Origin: Spirochaetae bacterium HGW-Spirochaetae-3
GTDB lineage: Bacteria > Spirochaetota > Spirochaetia > Treponematales > UBA12059
Reading direction: 5' to 3'
DNA length: 64,000 nt
Assembly (NCBI GenBank): GCA_002839315.1
Contig: PGXV01000006.1
Span: forward strand, 249,176 to 313,175
Made by a program: the position numbers and the translations under genes. Under the pieces are notes generated by a model. The model saw only the letters and a program-made list of their open reading frames with translations, was not told the origin of the DNA and ran no database searches. How positions within the stretch are numbered: position 1 is the stretch's first letter; the number at the start of each line of letters is the position of its first letter. Of this stretch, positions 32,680 through 42,080 are shown one piece after another.

Positions 32680-33192
32680 CTAGCCCGATCCCCCGGTGAA
32701 CCAGCGCACGACGCCGACCTTGTTCTTGGCGCCGTTGTATATCATGCCGCCGTTCCAGTACTCCAGCGCGGCTACGAGGCTGTTGCCGCCGTCGTCGTCG
32801 TCGCTGCGGGGGCCGCGGTAGCTGGCCAAGGACAGGAACGCGTCAATATCCTCGCGGAAGAGCGCCTCCTGCCTGCGGCGGTAGAAGTCGTTCCACGCGT
32901 CCAGTTCCTTGAAGCCCTCGCCCTCGTCCTCGACGATGAAGCGCACGCGCTTGCGGAAATCGAACCATACGCGCAGGCGCTTGGCCGGGTCGCGGCGGTT
33001 GCCGTGCTTGATGCCGTTCTTGATTATCTCCGACAGCTGCTGCTCCAGTAGCTTGCCTTCCTTGAACGATTCGGGGCAGTCCGTCAGCACGAGCGCGGCG
33101 TACTCCCTGACGCGCTCGAAGTCGCTGGAGAATTCCACGAACAGCTCGTTGCGCTCGTCGACTATCAGCTTACGTACGATGAGGGTCCTCAT
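32680..33192 (-). CDS. Anti-sigma-factor kinase (RsbW/HATPase type)
   Basis: A 170-residue GHKL protein. The start (ATG 33192) overlaps the stop of the STAS gene as ATGA. The N-box E-I-I-K-N-G-I-K-H-G-N (about residues 54-64) and the G1 box E-D-E-G-E-G-F (about 88-94) identify the ATP site. About 60 residues between G1 and the end (D-A-W-N-D-F-Y-R-R-R-Q-E-A and following) are an insertion not seen in short RsbW proteins. In partner switching the kinase phosphorylates the STAS protein and holds back a sigma factor or other target. No sigma factor gene is adjacent, so the output is unknown. A truncated duplicate exists at 22840-23163. Confidence 0.85.
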   Translation of the reverse strand: MRTLIVRKLIVDERNELFVEFSSDFERVREYAALVLTDCPESFKEGKLLEQQLSEIIKNGIKHGNRRDPAKRLRVWFDFRKRVRFIVEDEGEGFKELDAWNDFYRRRQEALFREDIDAFLSLASYRGPRSDDDDGGNSLVAALEYWNGGMIYNGAKNKVGVVRWFTGGSG

Positions 33193-33500
33193 GATACTTC
33201 TTCTATGAGCGGCAGTATGTTGGACATTTCGAGCACGCGGCGCGGCGATCCCTTGAGCCCCCTGAACCGTAGCTTGGCTCCTTTCTTGCGTAGGGCCTGG
33301 ACTATCCTGATGATGGTGCCGACGCCGGTGGAATCGAGGTAGCCTACCCCGGCGAGGTCGAGGAGCAGGCCCGGCCATCCGCTCTCTATCTTGTCGAGAG
33401 CGAAGCGGCAGAATCGCGGCGCGTTATACAGGTCGAAGTCGCCGACCAGGCGTAGCTCCGCCGGCTTCGATACGTCGTCGGTCAACGATGTCCATTCCAT
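33189..33500 (-). CDS. Anti-anti-sigma STAS protein (RsbV/SpoIIAA type)
   Basis: A 103-residue STAS domain. ATG 33500 is chosen for its GGAGG at 4 bases; the frame runs further upstream without support. The phosphorylatable serine is Ser57 in Y-L-D-S-T-G-V-G. It would be phosphorylated by the kinase gene product encoded just downstream and dephosphorylated by the divergent PP2C phosphatase, forming a three-part switch. Confidence 0.9.
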   Translation of the reverse strand: MEWTSLTDDVSKPAELRLVGDFDLYNAPRFCRFALDKIESGWPGLLLDLAGVGYLDSTGVGTIIRIVQALRKKGAKLRFRGLKGSPRRVLEMSNILPLIEEVS

Positions 33501-33629
33501 GGAGCCTCCTTGCGTTACGGCGCAGAGGATGACGGGGCGTGATGAGGCTTCCGTGAAACGGAGGCTAGAAAATCGATAAATCACGCGGCCCTAACGAAGC
33601 GCTCATCTGTCCGAGCGATAGTACGGTCC

Positions 33630-34851
33630 ATGAATACGAGCGAGCGGACGGTTACCCTTATTACGGAGATGGCCGCGGCCAGGGATTACGGCACCACGGT
33701 GCTGCGGGCGGCGCGGCACCGGCATAGCGTCCCGGGCGACGTCAACACGATCGCGCTGGCCGACGAGCTGGGCAAGCGGCCGGAGATAGAGCTGGTAGCC
33801 GTCGTCGACGAAGACGGCCGGCCGCGCGGCCTGATACTCAGGGAAGCGCTGTTCGCCCTGCTGGGCAAGCCGTTCGGCCGCGAGGTGCTCGGGCGCAGCA
33901 AGGCCGAGGAGCTGGCGGAGCCGTTCCCGCTCCTCGACTACCATACGGCGCTCTTCGCCGCCGGCGCTACCGTGGCGGGCTCGCCCGCTACAGCGGGCTC
34001 GCCCGCAATAGCGGGCGAAGCGTCGGCGTACCGCGTCCTCGTCGACGCGGACGGGCGGTTCCGAGCCGCGCTGTCCATGCGCGACCTGGCGGAGCACCTG
34101 TCCAGGATAACGGAGGACGACATAGAGCTGGCGGGCAGGATACAGGAGCGGCTGGAGGCGGCCAACGAGCCTATAGCGGGGGAGGGCTACCGTTTCGAGG
34201 CCTGGTCGCGGCCGGCCAAGGGCGTCGGCGGGGACTTCTGGTACTCTTCCCGGCTCGAGGACGGCTCGGCCTTCCTCGCCCTCTGCGACGTCTCGGGCAA
34301 GGGCGTCGCGGCGTCGCTAGTCGTCTCCCTCGTATGGGGCATGCTGCGGATGTACGATTTTAGCCGCGGGCTGCTGGCGCTGCTCGTGGCGCTCAACGAG
34401 GCCATCGTCATGACGTTCCACCTGGAGAAGTACCTGACGGCCTTCTTCTGCATATTCGACCCGGAGACGGGCGTGCTGCGATCGGCCGACATGGGGCACT
34501 CGCACGCGTTCGTACTCCGGGACGGCAAGCCGCGCTCGCTCAAGTCGTCCGACCGCAACCTGCCCATAGGCGTCGAGCCCAGGCTGGAACCCGTCATCTA
34601 CCGCTGGCGCCTGCGGCCGGGAGACGCGCTCGTCGTCTACAGCGACGGCATAACCGAGCAGGAGAACGAGGCCGGCGACGAATTCGGCGAGGGCCGGTTC
34701 GCCGCGGCCGCGCTGGAGGCGGTACGGCGGGAACGACGCGCATCGCGGCTCTACGCCGCAGCAGGACGACATGTCCTTCATGATGCTACGCTACTCGGGT
34801 ACCCCCGAAAGCCGCAGCCCCAGCCTCGTCGGTACCGGCGGTACGCGATAG
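33630..34851 (+). CDS. PP2C (RsbU/SpoIIE-type) phosphatase with CBS pair, 3' end disrupted
   Basis: Residues about 20-150 form a pair of CBS-like domains (V-A-V-V-D-E-D-G-R-P-R-G-L-I, then L-V-D-A-D-G-R-F), followed by a short helix and the PP2C domain from about 170: G-V-G-G-D-F-W-Y (first metal aspartate), D-V-S-G-K-G-V-A-A-S-L, A-D-M-G-H-S-H-A-F and Y-S-D-G-I-T-E-Q-E-N. The normal ending Q-Q-D-D-M-S-F-M-M-L-R-Y is present, but one frame over, at 34763 onward, ending with TAG at 34849-34851. About 20 codons that usually precede it are missing, so a deletion with frameshift lies near 34725-34762. As read, the frame runs on to 35126 through antisense lacZ. Loss of the last metal aspartate motif (D-D-M-S-F) should impair activity. 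The start has no SD; a GATAGT box lies 8 bases upstream. Confidence 0.75.
33975..34018. repeat. Nested GCGGGC/GCCCGC inverted repeats inside the phosphatase gene
   Basis: Five alternating 6-base blocks (GCGGGC at 33975, 33993 and 34011; GCCCGC at 33983 and 34001), separated by TC, TACA or AATA, can form alternative hairpins. The segment is in frame and adds the linker A-G-S-P-A-T-A-G-S-P-A-I-A-G-E between the CBS-like parts. Confidence 0.8.
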
Positions 34852-37800
34852 CGTTCCAGGGTGTCCGGGCCGCAGGTCGCCGTGCCGAGCCCGCGCTGCG
34901 CCGCGTCGACGCAGAGGAAGGTCTCGTCGAGGCGGCGCAGGTCGCAGGCGTGCGCGGCCTTCCAGAGCTGCCCGGCGCCGTGGTGCGACGCGCTGAAGTC
35001 GAAGAGCCGGTCGCCCTCTACGCGCAGCCGGGCGGTACGTCCGGCCAGCTCTATCCAGCGCGCGCCGGAGCGGTTGCCGTTCTCCTGCGGCAGCACGTAC
35101 GGCACCTGCAATCCATCCACCGTTGATTCCCATAGCCCGACCGCGGCGCCCGCCTGACGGTCGGCGTAGCATTCCTGCGGGCCGCGCCCGTACCAGCGCA
35201 CGCGCTCGAAGCCCTTACGGAGAGCGCAGGCGAGCCCGACCTTAGGAAGTTCCGGCAGGCCCGGGTCCAGGTCGAAGAAGAAGTCGCCGTACAGCCCGTC
35301 GTCGCCGAAGCGCAGCGTCTGGACGAAGCGCCCGGCGCGCCTTCCCGTCCTCGTCGTCACCTCGTGCGCTATCCTGAGCGACGCGCCGGGGCGGTCCTCC
35401 TCGACGGCCGGCTTACCGAAGCGTAGCTCGTCGAGCCCCGCGTCCAACCACCCGTACATGGCCTTGCCGTCGCAGTAGAACGAGTAGTCGGCAAGCCCGC
35501 GCTTGTCCATGAACAGCTTGAGCCCGTCGTTCTCCGTCGGGGCCCTCCAGAGGCTCATCGCGAGCGGCGCGCAGAGCGTCTCCTCGCCGTTTATGGAGAA
35601 GCCGTCTATGAATCCCGCGTCCGATATCGACGCTTGCCAGGCCGAACCGGCGGAAGCGGCGCCGCGCGCTGTCCAGCCGTCGCCGCGTCGCTCCAGCGCG
35701 CCTGACTTTGTAGGCGTCGTCGATAGCCGAGCCGCCGGGGCGGCCGATAGCGGCAGCTGCTCCCAGCCGAGGCGGTGGCCGGCGGGCGCCCAGGCCGTAG
35801 CCGTCGCGGCCATGAACTCGAGCAACAGGAACGATTCGCCGCGTACGACGGCCTCGCGCGCCTCGCTTGTCCAGGTAATGCCCAGGTCGACGTCCGCCTC
35901 CAGCCCGGGGCCTACGTCGGGCAGGGCGACGACGCCGCGGAGCAGGGCCGCGCCTTCGCATTGCACGGTCCAGCGCAGCTCCACGCCCGCGAGGCCGGTA
36001 AAGTGCCTGCGGTTGCGTATCCTGACGCGGCCGGCGGCCGGATGGTCGGCGGCCGCGACGACCGGCCTGAACAGCCAGGCGCACTCGTCGAGCACGGGCT
36101 TGGGACCGCGGTCCGGGAACACGAGCCCGTTGCATATAAAGTCGAGGTCTGACGGCACGTCGCCGTAGTCGCCGCCGTACTTCCAGTACTTGGCGCCCGA
36201 CGCGTCGAAGGCCTCTATGCCCTGGTCGACCCAGTCCCATATGAAGCCGCCCTGCAGGCCCTCGCGCGACTCTATGAGCGCCCAGTAGTCGGCGAGGCCG
36301 CCGTTGGAGTTGCCCATGGCGTGCGAGTACTCGCACATGATGAACGGTCGGTCGTCCGTCGTGGTCTTCGCCCAGGCGTCGAGCAGCGACAGGGGCGGGT
36401 ACATCGTCGATACGATATCGGAGCAGCCCTTGCCGCGCTTGACCGACTCGATGTCGTGGCGGCCCTGGCCCCATTCCGGGCGCATACAGCCCTCGTAGTG
36501 TATGGGGCGGGTAGGGTCGGCCGAGCGTATCCACGCGGCCATGGCGTCATGGTTGCAGCCGTAGCCGGACTCGTTGCCGAGCGACCATACGATGACGGAC
36601 GGGTGGTTGCGGTCGCGTATTACCATGCGCGAGCCGCGCTCCAGGAAGGCGGCGGCCCAGCGCTGGTCGCGGCACAGGTGGTCGTAGTACGCGTGGCTCT
36701 CTACGTTGGCCTCGTCGAAGAGGTAGAGCCCGTACTCGTCGCACAGATCGTACCAGCGCTCGTCGTTGGGGTAGTGCGACAGCCTGACCGCGTTGAAGTT
36801 GGCCCGCTTCAGGAGCTCCACGTCCTTGATCATGCCGTCCATGTCGAGGGTCTTGCCGTTCCGCTCGTCGTGCTCGTGGCGGTTGACGCCGCGTATCATG
36901 ACGCGCTCGCCGTTGACGAGGAGCTTGCGGTCCCTGACCTCTACGCTGCGGAAGCCGAGCCTGAGCGCGACGTGCTCCGGCTGATCCCCCGACGGCGACA
37001 CGAGGCTGACGACCAGCGCGTACAGCGCCGGCGACTCGTCGGACCACGGCTCGGGGGAATCGACGGCCAGCGACAGCCTGGCCTGCCATATCGAGTCGCG
37101 GTACGACGAGCCTATCGTCGCCTCGGCCGTCGCTACGGGAACCTCGTCCCGCGCGCCGGCGGCCGGCTCGCCGCGCGCCGGGGCGAAGCCTGACGGCCCG
37201 CGGGTCCTGGCGCCGTAGAGCGCCAGCCGTACCTTCCAGTCGCCGGTCGGCGCGGGCGGCCCGGGAGGCCCGGGAGGCCCGGATCGCGCGCCGGCGGGCG
37301 CCGGGTAGTCGACCGGGGCCGTGCCCGGCGGTACGGCGGCGGCCGGGTCGTAGGTAAAGCCGAGCCGCACGGTAACGTCTACCGAGCCGCGGGCGAAGCC
37401 GGGCTCCGGGACGGCGCGCGCGTCGACGTCGGCGATGTAGGCCGCCTCGGTGGAGTACAGGTAGACGCTACGGTAGATGCCGCCGAACCACCACTGGTCC
37501 TGGTCCTCTATGAAGCTGGAGTCCGAGTAGCGTATGACCCGGAACGCCAGCGCGTTGCGCCCGGGCCTCAGGCTACCGCTCAGGTCGAACTCGCAGGGCA
37601 GGCGCGTGTCCTTGGAGAAGCCGAGCCGCTCGCCGTTGCACCACGCCTCCAGGTAGCTCTCGGCGCCGCCCACGTGCAGAACGACGCGGCGAGCCTCCCA
37701 ATCCGGCGGCAGGTCGAAGCCGACGCGGTACAGCCCGGTGGGGTTATGCGCCGCGGGAGCGGACGGCGGCGCGTTGCCGAAGGGCATGATGACGTTGGTG

Positions 37801-38120
37801 TAATGGGGCTTGTCGTAGCCCTGCAGGGTCCAGGTGCCTGGCACGCGCAGCGGCTTCCATCCCGAATCGTCGAAGCCCGGCTCGTGGAAGCCGGCCGGCG
37901 TCGCGTCCGGGTTCTCCGCGAGCGCGAAGGCCCACTCGCCGTCGAGGCTAAGGACGAACGGGTCGGCCGGCGCGTCTCCCGCGGGGCCCTGGCGGGCGGC
38001 CAGTAGGGCGTCGGCGGGGGTTGGCCACGGCAACAGCGGTGCGCGCATCGGTAGCCTGCCTTGCCCCTGGACTTCCGGGGATTCCCAGGCCGTCGGTCGG
38101 TGGAAGAGATCGGTATCCAT
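34791..38120 (-). CDS. lacZ: Beta-galactosidase, GH2 LacZ type
   Basis: A 1109-residue enzyme, close to the 1024-residue E. coli LacZ with some extra loops. It hydrolyses beta-galactosides. Order of domains: N-terminal jelly roll, immunoglobulin-like domain, TIM barrel with the acid/base Glu517 in L-G-N-E-S-G-Y-G and nucleophile Glu597 in I-M-C-E-Y-S-H-A-M-G-N-S, then the Bgal_small_N beta-sandwich (M-S-L-W-R-A-P-T-E-N-D-G). No signal peptide, so it acts in the cytosol on sugar imported by the ABC system encoded just upstream. A Pro/Gly/Ala-rich low-complexity loop of about 30 residues (37250-37330) interrupts the second domain. Its 3' end overlaps the PP2C gene by 61 bp, tail to tail. Confidence 0.95.
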   Translation of the reverse strand: MDTDLFHRPTAWESPEVQGQGRLPMRAPLLPWPTPADALLAARQGPAGDAPADPFVLSLDGEWAFALAENPDATPAGFHEPGFDDSGWKPLRVPGTWTLQGYDKPHYTNVIMPFGNAPPSAPAAHNPTGLYRVGFDLPPDWEARRVVLHVGGAESYLEAWCNGERLGFSKDTRLPCEFDLSGSLRPGRNALAFRVIRYSDSSFIEDQDQWWFGGIYRSVYLYSTEAAYIADVDARAVPEPGFARGSVDVTVRLGFTYDPAAAVPPGTAPVDYPAPAGARSGPPGPPGPPAPTGDWKVRLALYGARTRGPSGFAPARGEPAAGARDEVPVATAEATIGSSYRDSIWQARLSLAVDSPEPWSDESPALYALVVSLVSPSGDQPEHVALRLGFRSVEVRDRKLLVNGERVMIRGVNRHEHDERNGKTLDMDGMIKDVELLKRANFNAVRLSHYPNDERWYDLCDEYGLYLFDEANVESHAYYDHLCRDQRWAAAFLERGSRMVIRDRNHPSVIVWSLGNESGYGCNHDAMAAWIRSADPTRPIHYEGCMRPEWGQGRHDIESVKRGKGCSDIVSTMYPPLSLLDAWAKTTTDDRPFIMCEYSHAMGNSNGGLADYWALIESREGLQGGFIWDWVDQGIEAFDASGAKYWKYGGDYGDVPSDLDFICNGLVFPDRGPKPVLDECAWLFRPVVAAADHPAAGRVRIRNRRHFTGLAGVELRWTVQCEGAALLRGVVALPDVGPGLEADVDLGITWTSEAREAVVRGESFLLLEFMAATATAWAPAGHRLGWEQLPLSAAPAARLSTTPTKSGALERRGDGWTARGAASAGSAWQASISDAGFIDGFSINGEETLCAPLAMSLWRAPTENDGLKLFMDKRGLADYSFYCDGKAMYGWLDAGLDELRFGKPAVEEDRPGASLRIAHEVTTRTGRRAGRFVQTLRFGDDGLYGDFFFDLDPGLPELPKVGLACALRKGFERVRWYGRGPQECYADRQAGAAVGLWESTVDGLQVPYVLPQENGNRSGARWIELAGRTARLRVEGDRLFDFSASHHGAGQLWKAAHACDLRRLDETFLCVDAAQRGLGTATCGPDTLERYRVPPVPTRLGLRLSGVPE

Positions 38121-38150
38121 GGTTCATGCGCTCCTTCGGGCCCAGGCCCG

Positions 38151-38972
38151 TTACTTTACCGAGCCCAGGAGTCCCGCGACGAACTGCCTCTGCAGCGCGA
38201 GGAACAGGATCAGCACCGGCAGCACCGATATGCATACGATGACCATGATGGCGCCGTACTCTATCGTGTACGCGTTCATCATAGAGCTGATCGCTATCGG
38301 CATCGTCTTCTTGGCGTCCGAGAGGATCGTTATCAGGGGCCACAGGTACGAGTTCCACTGGTTGATGAAGATGTAGATGGCGGACGACACGTAGGTCGCC
38401 TGCATCGACGGCGTGACGATGCGCAGGAAGATGGCCAGCTCGCCCGCGCCGTCGGCCCGCGCAGCCTCGATGATCTCCGTAGGGAACATCTTGAAATTCT
38501 GCCGCATGAAGAAAATTATGAACACCGACATGATCGAGGGCAGGACGATGGCCGCGTGGGAGTCGAGCAGCCGCATGAAGGCGAACATCCTGAACATCGG
38601 TATGACGAGGGCGATCTGCGGGATGATGAGCGTCAGCAGCAGCACGTTGAATACCCGGTCGCGCGCCTTGGACGGGTACTTCTCGAACCCGTAGGCGGCG
38701 AATCCGTTGACGAGCAGCCCGAAGACGACGGTAAGGATCGCTATCTTGAGGGAGTTCCAGAAGAACAGCGGCAGGTTGTACGACTTGGTGGCCTTGGCCC
38801 AGTTGCTGGCGAATTCCGCGCCGGGCATCAGGTTGCCCCTGAGCACGTCGTTGGGGTTGAGGGTGGAGCCGACGACCATCCATACGAACGGGAATACGCT
38901 TATGACCGTAGCGGCGAGGAGGACGACGAGCGCCAGGACCCTGCCTGCGCTCCAGTTCCTGACCATGCTCAT
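38151..38972 (-). CDS. Sugar ABC permease, MalG type
   Basis: A 273-residue CUT1 permease with six helices. ATG 38972 overlaps the stop of the partner permease as ATGA; a longer reading to 39149 runs inside that gene and is rejected. The ATPase-docking EAA loop reads E-A-A-R-A-D-G-A-G-E-L-A-I-F-L-R-I-V-T-P (about residue 176). It ends 30 bp before lacZ. No ATPase gene is in the operon, so a shared MsmK/UgpC-type ATPase encoded elsewhere is needed. Confidence 0.92.
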   Translation of the reverse strand: MSMVRNWSAGRVLALVVLLAATVISVFPFVWMVVGSTLNPNDVLRGNLMPGAEFASNWAKATKSYNLPLFFWNSLKIAILTVVFGLLVNGFAAYGFEKYPSKARDRVFNVLLLTLIIPQIALVIPMFRMFAFMRLLDSHAAIVLPSIMSVFIIFFMRQNFKMFPTEIIEAARADGAGELAIFLRIVTPSMQATYVSSAIYIFINQWNSYLWPLITILSDAKKTMPIAISSMMNAYTIEYGAIMVIVCISVLPVLILFLALQRQFVAGLLGSVK

Positions 38973-39865
38973 TTGGCCTTCCTGTTCTCGCCGAGGAGGC
39001 GCATCTGTATGAACGCGAAGATACCGGAGATCAGCACGACGACGTACGACATCGCGGTCGCGTACCCGAAGTCCGCGTTTACGAAGAACGCCTGGCGGTA
39101 GATGTACAGCGCGGCGGTCATCGTCGCGTTGGCGGGTCCGCCCTGCCATGTCAGTATGTTGGGCTCGTCGAAGAGCTGCATCGTGCCGCTGGTCGAGGTG
39201 ACGACCGAGAACAGTATCACCGGTACCAGCAGGGGGATCGTTATCCTGAAGAACTGCCGCGCCTTGGACGCGCCGTCCACCTCGGCGGCCTCGTATATCT
39301 CGGGGTCTATGCTCTGCAGGCCGACCAGGAAGAAGACCATGTTATAGCCGGTCCATCGCCACGTCATAGCGAGCACGATGGTCACCTTGGCCCAGAAGGC
39401 GTCGTTGAGCCAGCCTATCGGCTCGGCTATCAGGCGCGCCTTTATGAGGACGTTGTTGAGCATGCCGTTCTCCTGCAGCAGCACGCGGAACAGCACCGAC
39501 ACGACGACGAGCGACGTGACCGCCGGGAGGAAGATGGCCAGCCTGAACGGCCCCTTGAAGCGCCTGATGCCCTGGTTGAGCAGCACGGCGAGCAGCAGCG
39601 CCAGGAATACCATCAGCGGTATCTGGAACAGCATGAACAGGAAGTTGTTGCCGAGCGCGGCCTGGAACACCTTGTCCTGGCCCATGCGTATGAAGTTGCC
39701 CAGGCCGATGAAGGTATTGGTCATGCCCTTCCATCTCCTCGTCACGTAGTACAGCGACGATAGTATCGGGTAGAGCATGAAGAGGCAGAACAGGACGATG
39801 GACGGGGCTACGCACATCCAGCCGAACTGGTTGAGGTATCGCTGGTACGTCGCTTTCTTTTTCAC
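38969..39865 (-). CDS. Sugar ABC permease, MalF type
   Basis: A 298-residue CUT1 permease with six helices; the first follows a basic N-terminus (M-K-K-K-A-T-Y-Q-R-Y). The EAA loop is E-A-A-E-V-D-G-A-S-K-A-R-Q-F-F-R-I-T-I-P (about residue 198). It pairs with the next permease and with the solute-binding lipoprotein encoded upstream. The 88-bp gap to the binding-protein gene contains GC-rich inverted repeats that may set the usual higher level of binding protein. Confidence 0.92.
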   Translation of the reverse strand: MKKKATYQRYLNQFGWMCVAPSIVLFCLFMLYPILSSLYYVTRRWKGMTNTFIGLGNFIRMGQDKVFQAALGNNFLFMLFQIPLMVFLALLLAVLLNQGIRRFKGPFRLAIFLPAVTSLVVVSVLFRVLLQENGMLNNVLIKARLIAEPIGWLNDAFWAKVTIVLAMTWRWTGYNMVFFLVGLQSIDPEIYEAAEVDGASKARQFFRITIPLLVPVILFSVVTSTSGTMQLFDEPNILTWQGGPANATMTAALYIYRQAFFVNADFGYATAMSYVVVLISGIFAFIQMRLLGENRKAK

Positions 39866-39953
39866 GGCGGGCTCCTGGGCGTCGGATGATTCCGTCTGCC
39901 CCGGCCGGTACGATACCGTCCGGGACCGACGGAATTGTTATATACGCTGCGCG

Positions 39954-41261
39954 TCAGTTACCGGTGACCTGTTTGTACTCCGCCTCGGCCGCGGCGATGG
40001 CGTCGTCGATGGTCGCGATCTTGCCCTGGAAGTAGTTGAGCGTCGCGTGGGCCACGGCGTCGCGCATCGGCACGTAGTGGGGCGTGTACTTGAGCGTCGG
40101 CACGTTGGCCATCCACGACGCGAAGTCCCTGGAGAGGGCCTGTCCCTTATAGAAGAAAGAGTCATTTGCGGTGTAGTTGGAACCGGACTGGCTGGGCAGG
40201 AAGGTGCCCATGGCGCCCGCGTCCTTGAGTATCGTGTTGTAGAACTCGAGGTTCTCGGGCGTGGCGGTGGCCCAGACGGACTTCAGCAGGTCTACGGCCC
40301 GCGCCTTGTTCTTGCTCGACGAGAAGACGTACCAGCTGGAGCCGCCGTTGTTGGACGCGTTGGCCGCGCCGGCGACGCCCTCGATGAGCGGCGTCGGGAC
40401 GACCATGTACTTGCCCGCGTTCTCGGGGCGGGACTTGACCGAGCCGACCATCCAGATGGCGTTGAGGAACCCGGCGCTCGTGTCGCTGTTGATCGCGTTG
40501 ATCCAGTCAGACCAGCCGACGACCTGGTAGAGCAGGCCCTTGTCGTTGAGCTCCTTGAAGAGCGCCAGCGACTTCCTGAACGCGTCGCTGCGCAGGTTGA
40601 GGCTGCCGTCCTCCTTGAAGAACTGGCCGCCGGTGGACTGGACGACGATGCGCAGCATGTCGAAGTTGTCGCTCTGGTAGGCGAGGAGCGGCTTGCCTGT
40701 CTTGGCCTTGACCTGCTCGCCGAGCTCGATGACCTCGGACCAGGTGAGGTTCTTGCCCATGTAGGCGTCGGGGTTTAGGCCGGCGGCCTGGATGTAGTCG
40801 GTACGCAGCCATAGGCCGGTGGAGCCGGTGTCGAACGGTATGCCGTAGACCTTGTCGCCTACGGTCATCGGGCCGACCTTGTAGGCGGCGAACTGGCTGT
40901 AGTCGACGCCCTCGGCCTTGAGGTCCACGAAGGCGTTCGGGTAGTCGGTGAGGAACTGCTCGATGCGGAAGTCCTGGAACAGCGCGACGTCGGGGAGCCC
41001 GGCGCCGTTGGCCTGCAGGCCCGATATGATCTTGGCCTCGATGTCCTGGGCCATGTCCACGATCTCTATGGTCACGCCGGGGTTGGCCTTGTTGTAGACG
41101 GCCGCGGCCTGCTTCATGGCGTAGACGTTGAAGTTGGGGTCCCAGCACCAGACCGTGACCTTGTCGGTCATCTTGGGCCCGGAGCCGCAGGACGCGACGG
41201 CGCCCAGTACGAGCGCGAGGGTCAGCGCCATGGCGATCGCGACGGATAGTCTCTTCTTCAC
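39954..41261 (-). CDS. Sugar ABC solute-binding lipoprotein
   Basis: A 435-residue binding protein. The start is GTG 41261 with AAGGAGG at 6-7 bases; a longer frame to 41336 lacks an SD and would bury the signal peptide. The lipobox is A-V-A-S-C with cysteine 25. The mature protein has the COG1653 pattern (V-T-V-W-C-W-D-P-N-F, then Y-N-K-A-N-P-G-V-T-I-E-I). Aromatic residues typical of oligosaccharide binding are common. With lacZ at the end of the operon, a beta-galactoside such as lactose or a galacto-oligosaccharide is the likely ligand. Confidence 0.92.
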   Translation of the reverse strand: MKKRLSVAIAMALTLALVLGAVASCGSGPKMTDKVTVWCWDPNFNVYAMKQAAAVYNKANPGVTIEIVDMAQDIEAKIISGLQANGAGLPDVALFQDFRIEQFLTDYPNAFVDLKAEGVDYSQFAAYKVGPMTVGDKVYGIPFDTGSTGLWLRTDYIQAAGLNPDAYMGKNLTWSEVIELGEQVKAKTGKPLLAYQSDNFDMLRIVVQSTGGQFFKEDGSLNLRSDAFRKSLALFKELNDKGLLYQVVGWSDWINAINSDTSAGFLNAIWMVGSVKSRPENAGKYMVVPTPLIEGVAGAANASNNGGSSWYVFSSSKNKARAVDLLKSVWATATPENLEFYNTILKDAGAMGTFLPSQSGSNYTANDSFFYKGQALSRDFASWMANVPTLKYTPHYVPMRDAVAHATLNYFQGKIATIDDAIAAAEAEYKQVTGN

Positions 41262-41387
41262 GTGATGCCTCCTTGAGGAATGATGCGCCGCGCGGGCGGC
41301 GCGTCTCCATGATGGATCCATACTGGGATTCCGCAAGAGACAGCTGTCACTGAATCGGCGGCGCCGTAGGGTACATTTGTCCCGTCC

Positions 41388-42080
41388 CTAGGGGCGGGCG
41401 CGGAATTTGTTGGCCATCCGTATGATCTGGAAGCGGTCCTTCACCTCGAGCTTGGCGTAGATCGCGCTGACGAGGTTCCTGACCGTATGCTCGGCGAGGC
41501 GGAGCTCCGCGGCTATCCGCGGATTGTCGTAGCCGGCCGCGATGAGCGAGAAGACCTCCCGCTCCCTGCCCGTCAGGCTGTCGAACCACTCTATCCCGTC
41601 TATCATCGCGGGCTCCGGAGCCGGCGCGGGAACCGGAGCCGGAGCGGAAGCCTGCTCGACGCCGGCGGGGGCCTGCATCAGCTTGGCGACGATCTGCGGC
41701 GATATCTGCACGACGCCCGTCATCAGCGCCCGGATGCTCGCTATCAGCTCCAGCGGGGATATGTCCTTGAGCAGGTAACCCGCGGCCCCGAGCGCCAGCG
41801 CGTGCTTGACCCGGTCGTCCTCGTCGTAGGTCGACAGCATCAGTATCCTGATACCCGGCGAAGCCTCCATGACGCGCTCCGTCGCCTTGACGCCGTCCAT
41901 GACGGGCATGAAGACGTCCATCAGTATGACGTCCGGGGACAGCGCCGCGGCCAGCGCCACGGCCTCGGCGCCGTTGGCCGCCAGGCCCACGACGTCTATG
42001 TCCTTGGCGGAGTTGCGGAGCGTGGTGGACAGGCTCTCTCCGAAGAGCCTCTGGTCGTCCGCTATGAGTACCCTGATCAT
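41388..42080 (-). CDS. NarL/FixJ-type response regulator
   Basis: A 230-residue regulator: receiver domain with D-D at 8-9, the phosphoacceptor in S-P-D-V-I-L-M-D-V-F-M-P (about residue 53) and K-D-I-S-P; a Pro/Ala-rich linker (A-P-A-P-V-P-A-P-A-P-E-P); and a LuxR helix-turn-helix (L-T-G-R-E-R-E-V-F-S-L-I-A-A-G). The start overlaps the kinase stop by 4 bp. It probably controls the sugar transport/lacZ genes directly downstream, possibly from a promoter in the 126-bp gap 41262-41387, where a 7-bp GC hairpin lies near 41285-41302. Confidence 0.9.
   Translation of the reverse strand: MIRVLIADDQRLFGESLSTTLRNSAKDIDVVGLAANGAEAVALAAALSPDVILMDVFMPVMDGVKATERVMEASPGIRILMLSTYDEDDRVKHALALGAAGYLLKDISPLELIASIRALMTGVVQISPQIVAKLMQAPAGVEQASAPAPVPAPAPEPAMIDGIEWFDSLTGREREVFSLIAAGYDNPRIAAELRLAEHTVRNLVSAIYAKLEVKDRFQIIRMANKFRARP

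Noticed and set aside
34852-35126. Extension of the phosphatase to 498 residues
   Set aside because: It runs antisense through lacZ after the frame break and lacks the normal family ending.
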